This document shows, piece after piece, positions 63,158 to 64,000 of a stretch of DNA of 64,000 nt (position 1 is its first letter; each line of letters begins with the position of its first letter). Below the pieces are notes generated by a model, which saw only the letters and a list, made by a program, of their open reading frames with translations, was not told the origin of the DNA and did no database searches. Position numbers and translations under genes: made by a program. Location: positions 792,967-856,966 of the forward strand of contig JAMPHP010000001.1 of the NCBI GenBank assembly GCA_023663365.1. Reading direction: 5' to 3'. The stretch comes from Muribaculaceae bacterium (GTDB lineage Bacteria; Bacteroidota; Bacteroidia; Bacteroidales; Muribaculaceae).

Positions 63158-64000
63158 ATGACAAAGAAAGCAATCACGCTCACTCTTGTCGCCCTATCGC
63201 TTAATCTTGCCCCGCTCTCGGGGCAAGATTTTGCTTCTTTACGCCGCAATGCCGCGGAAGGTGATGTGCCTTTCCCGCCCGCATCGGTGACTCTCGGCGG
63301 CATCATGGTGAGCAACGACAACTGGACCGGCGACGGCGCCTCCGGCATCTACACCCTCGAGGCCAGGCCCGGCGGCAAGGTCAAGCTCATGCACCGCATC
63401 GCCAGTATGGCAAACACTGCTGCCTCCCTCTACCGCGGCAATGTGATGTATGTGGTGGAGGCTTCGATGAACGATGGCTACCACTATCTATCTTACTCCA
63501 CGAACTCATGGAGTGCCGGCACCCGCGAGGAAATCGACGTGGTGAACGTGCCCTCCGACCTCACTTTCGACGAGGTGACGGGCATGGCCTACGGCGGATT
63601 CTGGGATGAGGACTACGGCGGCTACTCGCGCTTCGCATCCTTCGGACTCGCTACCGCCGAGGCTACCGACATCGACAACCCCACACGCGACGAGCGCGAC
63701 ATCTTCGCCATCGCCGCCGACGGCAAGGGTACGGTCTACGGCCTCTTCGGCTCGTTCAACTACCTTGCCACTTTCGACACCCGCACAGGCGCTGCCACCC
63801 GCATAGGGCGCACCGGGCTCACGCCTGTGGCGAGCACTGCCACCGGGAGGGCTTCGTCGATGGTCTATGATGCCGTCAACGACAGGCTCCTTGCAGCCGT
63901 ATATCAGGAGGACGGCTATGGTGCCAACAAGCAGTGCCTTTCGGCTCTCTACGAAATCGACATACACACGGGAGCTGCCACTGAGCTCTATAAACTCGAT
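63158..64000 (+). CDS. Secreted propeller protein, partial (3' end outside window)
   Basis: The first 281 codons are visible, from ATG 63158, 7 bases after the preceding stop, so co-transcribed. Signal peptide (ITLTLVALSLNLAPLSGQ). The visible part matches the propeller of the preceding protein: FAIAADGKGTVYGLFGSFNY, ATFDTRTGAATRIGRTGLTP and MVYDAVNDRLLAAVY correspond to its ITKGSRSALYRV...IGPTGLNPEYV units. Probably another modular surface protein; the rest cannot be seen. Confidence 0.8.
   Translation, partial: MTKKAITLTLVALSLNLAPLSGQDFASLRRNAAEGDVPFPPASVTLGGIMVSNDNWTGDGASGIYTLEARPGGKVKLMHRIASMANTAASLYRGNVMYVVEASMNDGYHYLSYSTNSWSAGTREEIDVVNVPSDLTFDEVTGMAYGGFWDEDYGGYSRFASFGLATAEATDIDNPTRDERDIFAIAADGKGTVYGLFGSFNYLATFDTRTGAATRIGRTGLTPVASTATGRASSMVYDAVNDRLLAAVYQEDGYGANKQCLSALYEIDIHTGAATELYKLD

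Noticed and set aside
60697..63348. 883-codon open frame on the minus strand
   Set aside because: Antisense to the giant protein gene; composition (His/Gly/Val-rich) and lack of any domain are typical of the shadow of a GC-rich gene.

Overview
The window looks like a chromosome segment from a GC-rich member of the Bacteroidales. The evidence is the promoters of the Bacteroidetes type (TTTG, about 20 bases, then TAnnTTTG), the flexirubin-type aryl polyene genes, secreted proteins with type IX-like C-terminal sorting tails, BspA-type leucine-rich repeats, a degenerate LytM protein and families such as DUF4250, DUF4332, DUF3316 and DUF4153. A Muribaculaceae- or Rikenellaceae-like host would fit, but I cannot fix the genus from sequence alone.

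Left third (1-31 kb). Almost all of it is on the minus strand and dominated by an aryl polyene (APE) / flexirubin-like pathway in two blocks. Block 1 (20384 down to 579) is one tightly packed run of about 20 genes: methyltransferase, ACP, LpxL-like acyltransferase, hotdog dehydratase, hotdog thioesterase, ketosynthase (KS), truncated KS-like protein, second ACP, second KS, KS-like protein without the catalytic Cys, small EamA/SMR membrane protein, LolA-like carrier, a secreted unknown, second dehydratase, glycosyltransferase-acyltransferase fusion, two CrtI-like FAD oxidoreductases, a secreted alpha/beta hydrolase, an aryl-acid ligase and an MMPL exporter-acyltransferase fusion. Most junctions are 4-base ATGA or GTGA overlaps. 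Block 2 (29931 down to 24733) holds a tyrosine ammonia-lyase, FabG reductase, secreted unknown, third KS and a leucine-rich-repeat protein. Together they can make 4-coumarate, load it on ACP, extend it to a polyene, and move the product through the envelope with three acyltransferases, a LolA-like carrier and an RND-type exporter. DarA/DarB, which make the dialkylresorcinol half of flexirubins, are not in the window.

Between and beside these blocks are AT-richer genes that look acquired: a three-gene family of small secreted proteins (20.6-22.3 kb); a two-gene AAA ATPase + ELK-motif protein module (22.57-24.72 kb) whose ends coincide with duplicated 3' ends of the leucine-rich-repeat gene; and a two-gene GNAT/antitoxin-like module (30.05-30.84 kb) lying between two 80-bp direct repeats that each carry a terminator and a promoter. 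The shared layout, cargo between duplicated host ends, is the most unusual feature of the window.

Middle (31-41 kb). An OmpA-type lipoprotein and a DUF4332 protein (minus) are followed by a plus-strand operon: EamA exporter, DUF4250, PcrA/UvrD helicase, carboxynorspermidine decarboxylase, glycosyltransferase and RadC. A 330-bp intergenic region with an orphan minus-strand promoter leads to an ECF sigma factor, a likely anti-sigma protein, a Spy-like periplasmic protein and a formate/nitrite transporter.

Right (41-64 kb). A minus-strand run carries parC, DUF3316, an S41 peptidase, a degenerate LytM protein, VanZ-like protein, prfA, a DUF4153 membrane protein, pyrF and a secreted esterase. GH43 and aldo/keto reductase genes follow. 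The last 9.6 kb (plus) encode two giant modular secreted proteins and the start of a third, with T9SS-like tails on the complete ones. AT-rich hairpin-like repeats occur in three intergenic gaps, two of them directly at TTG start codons.
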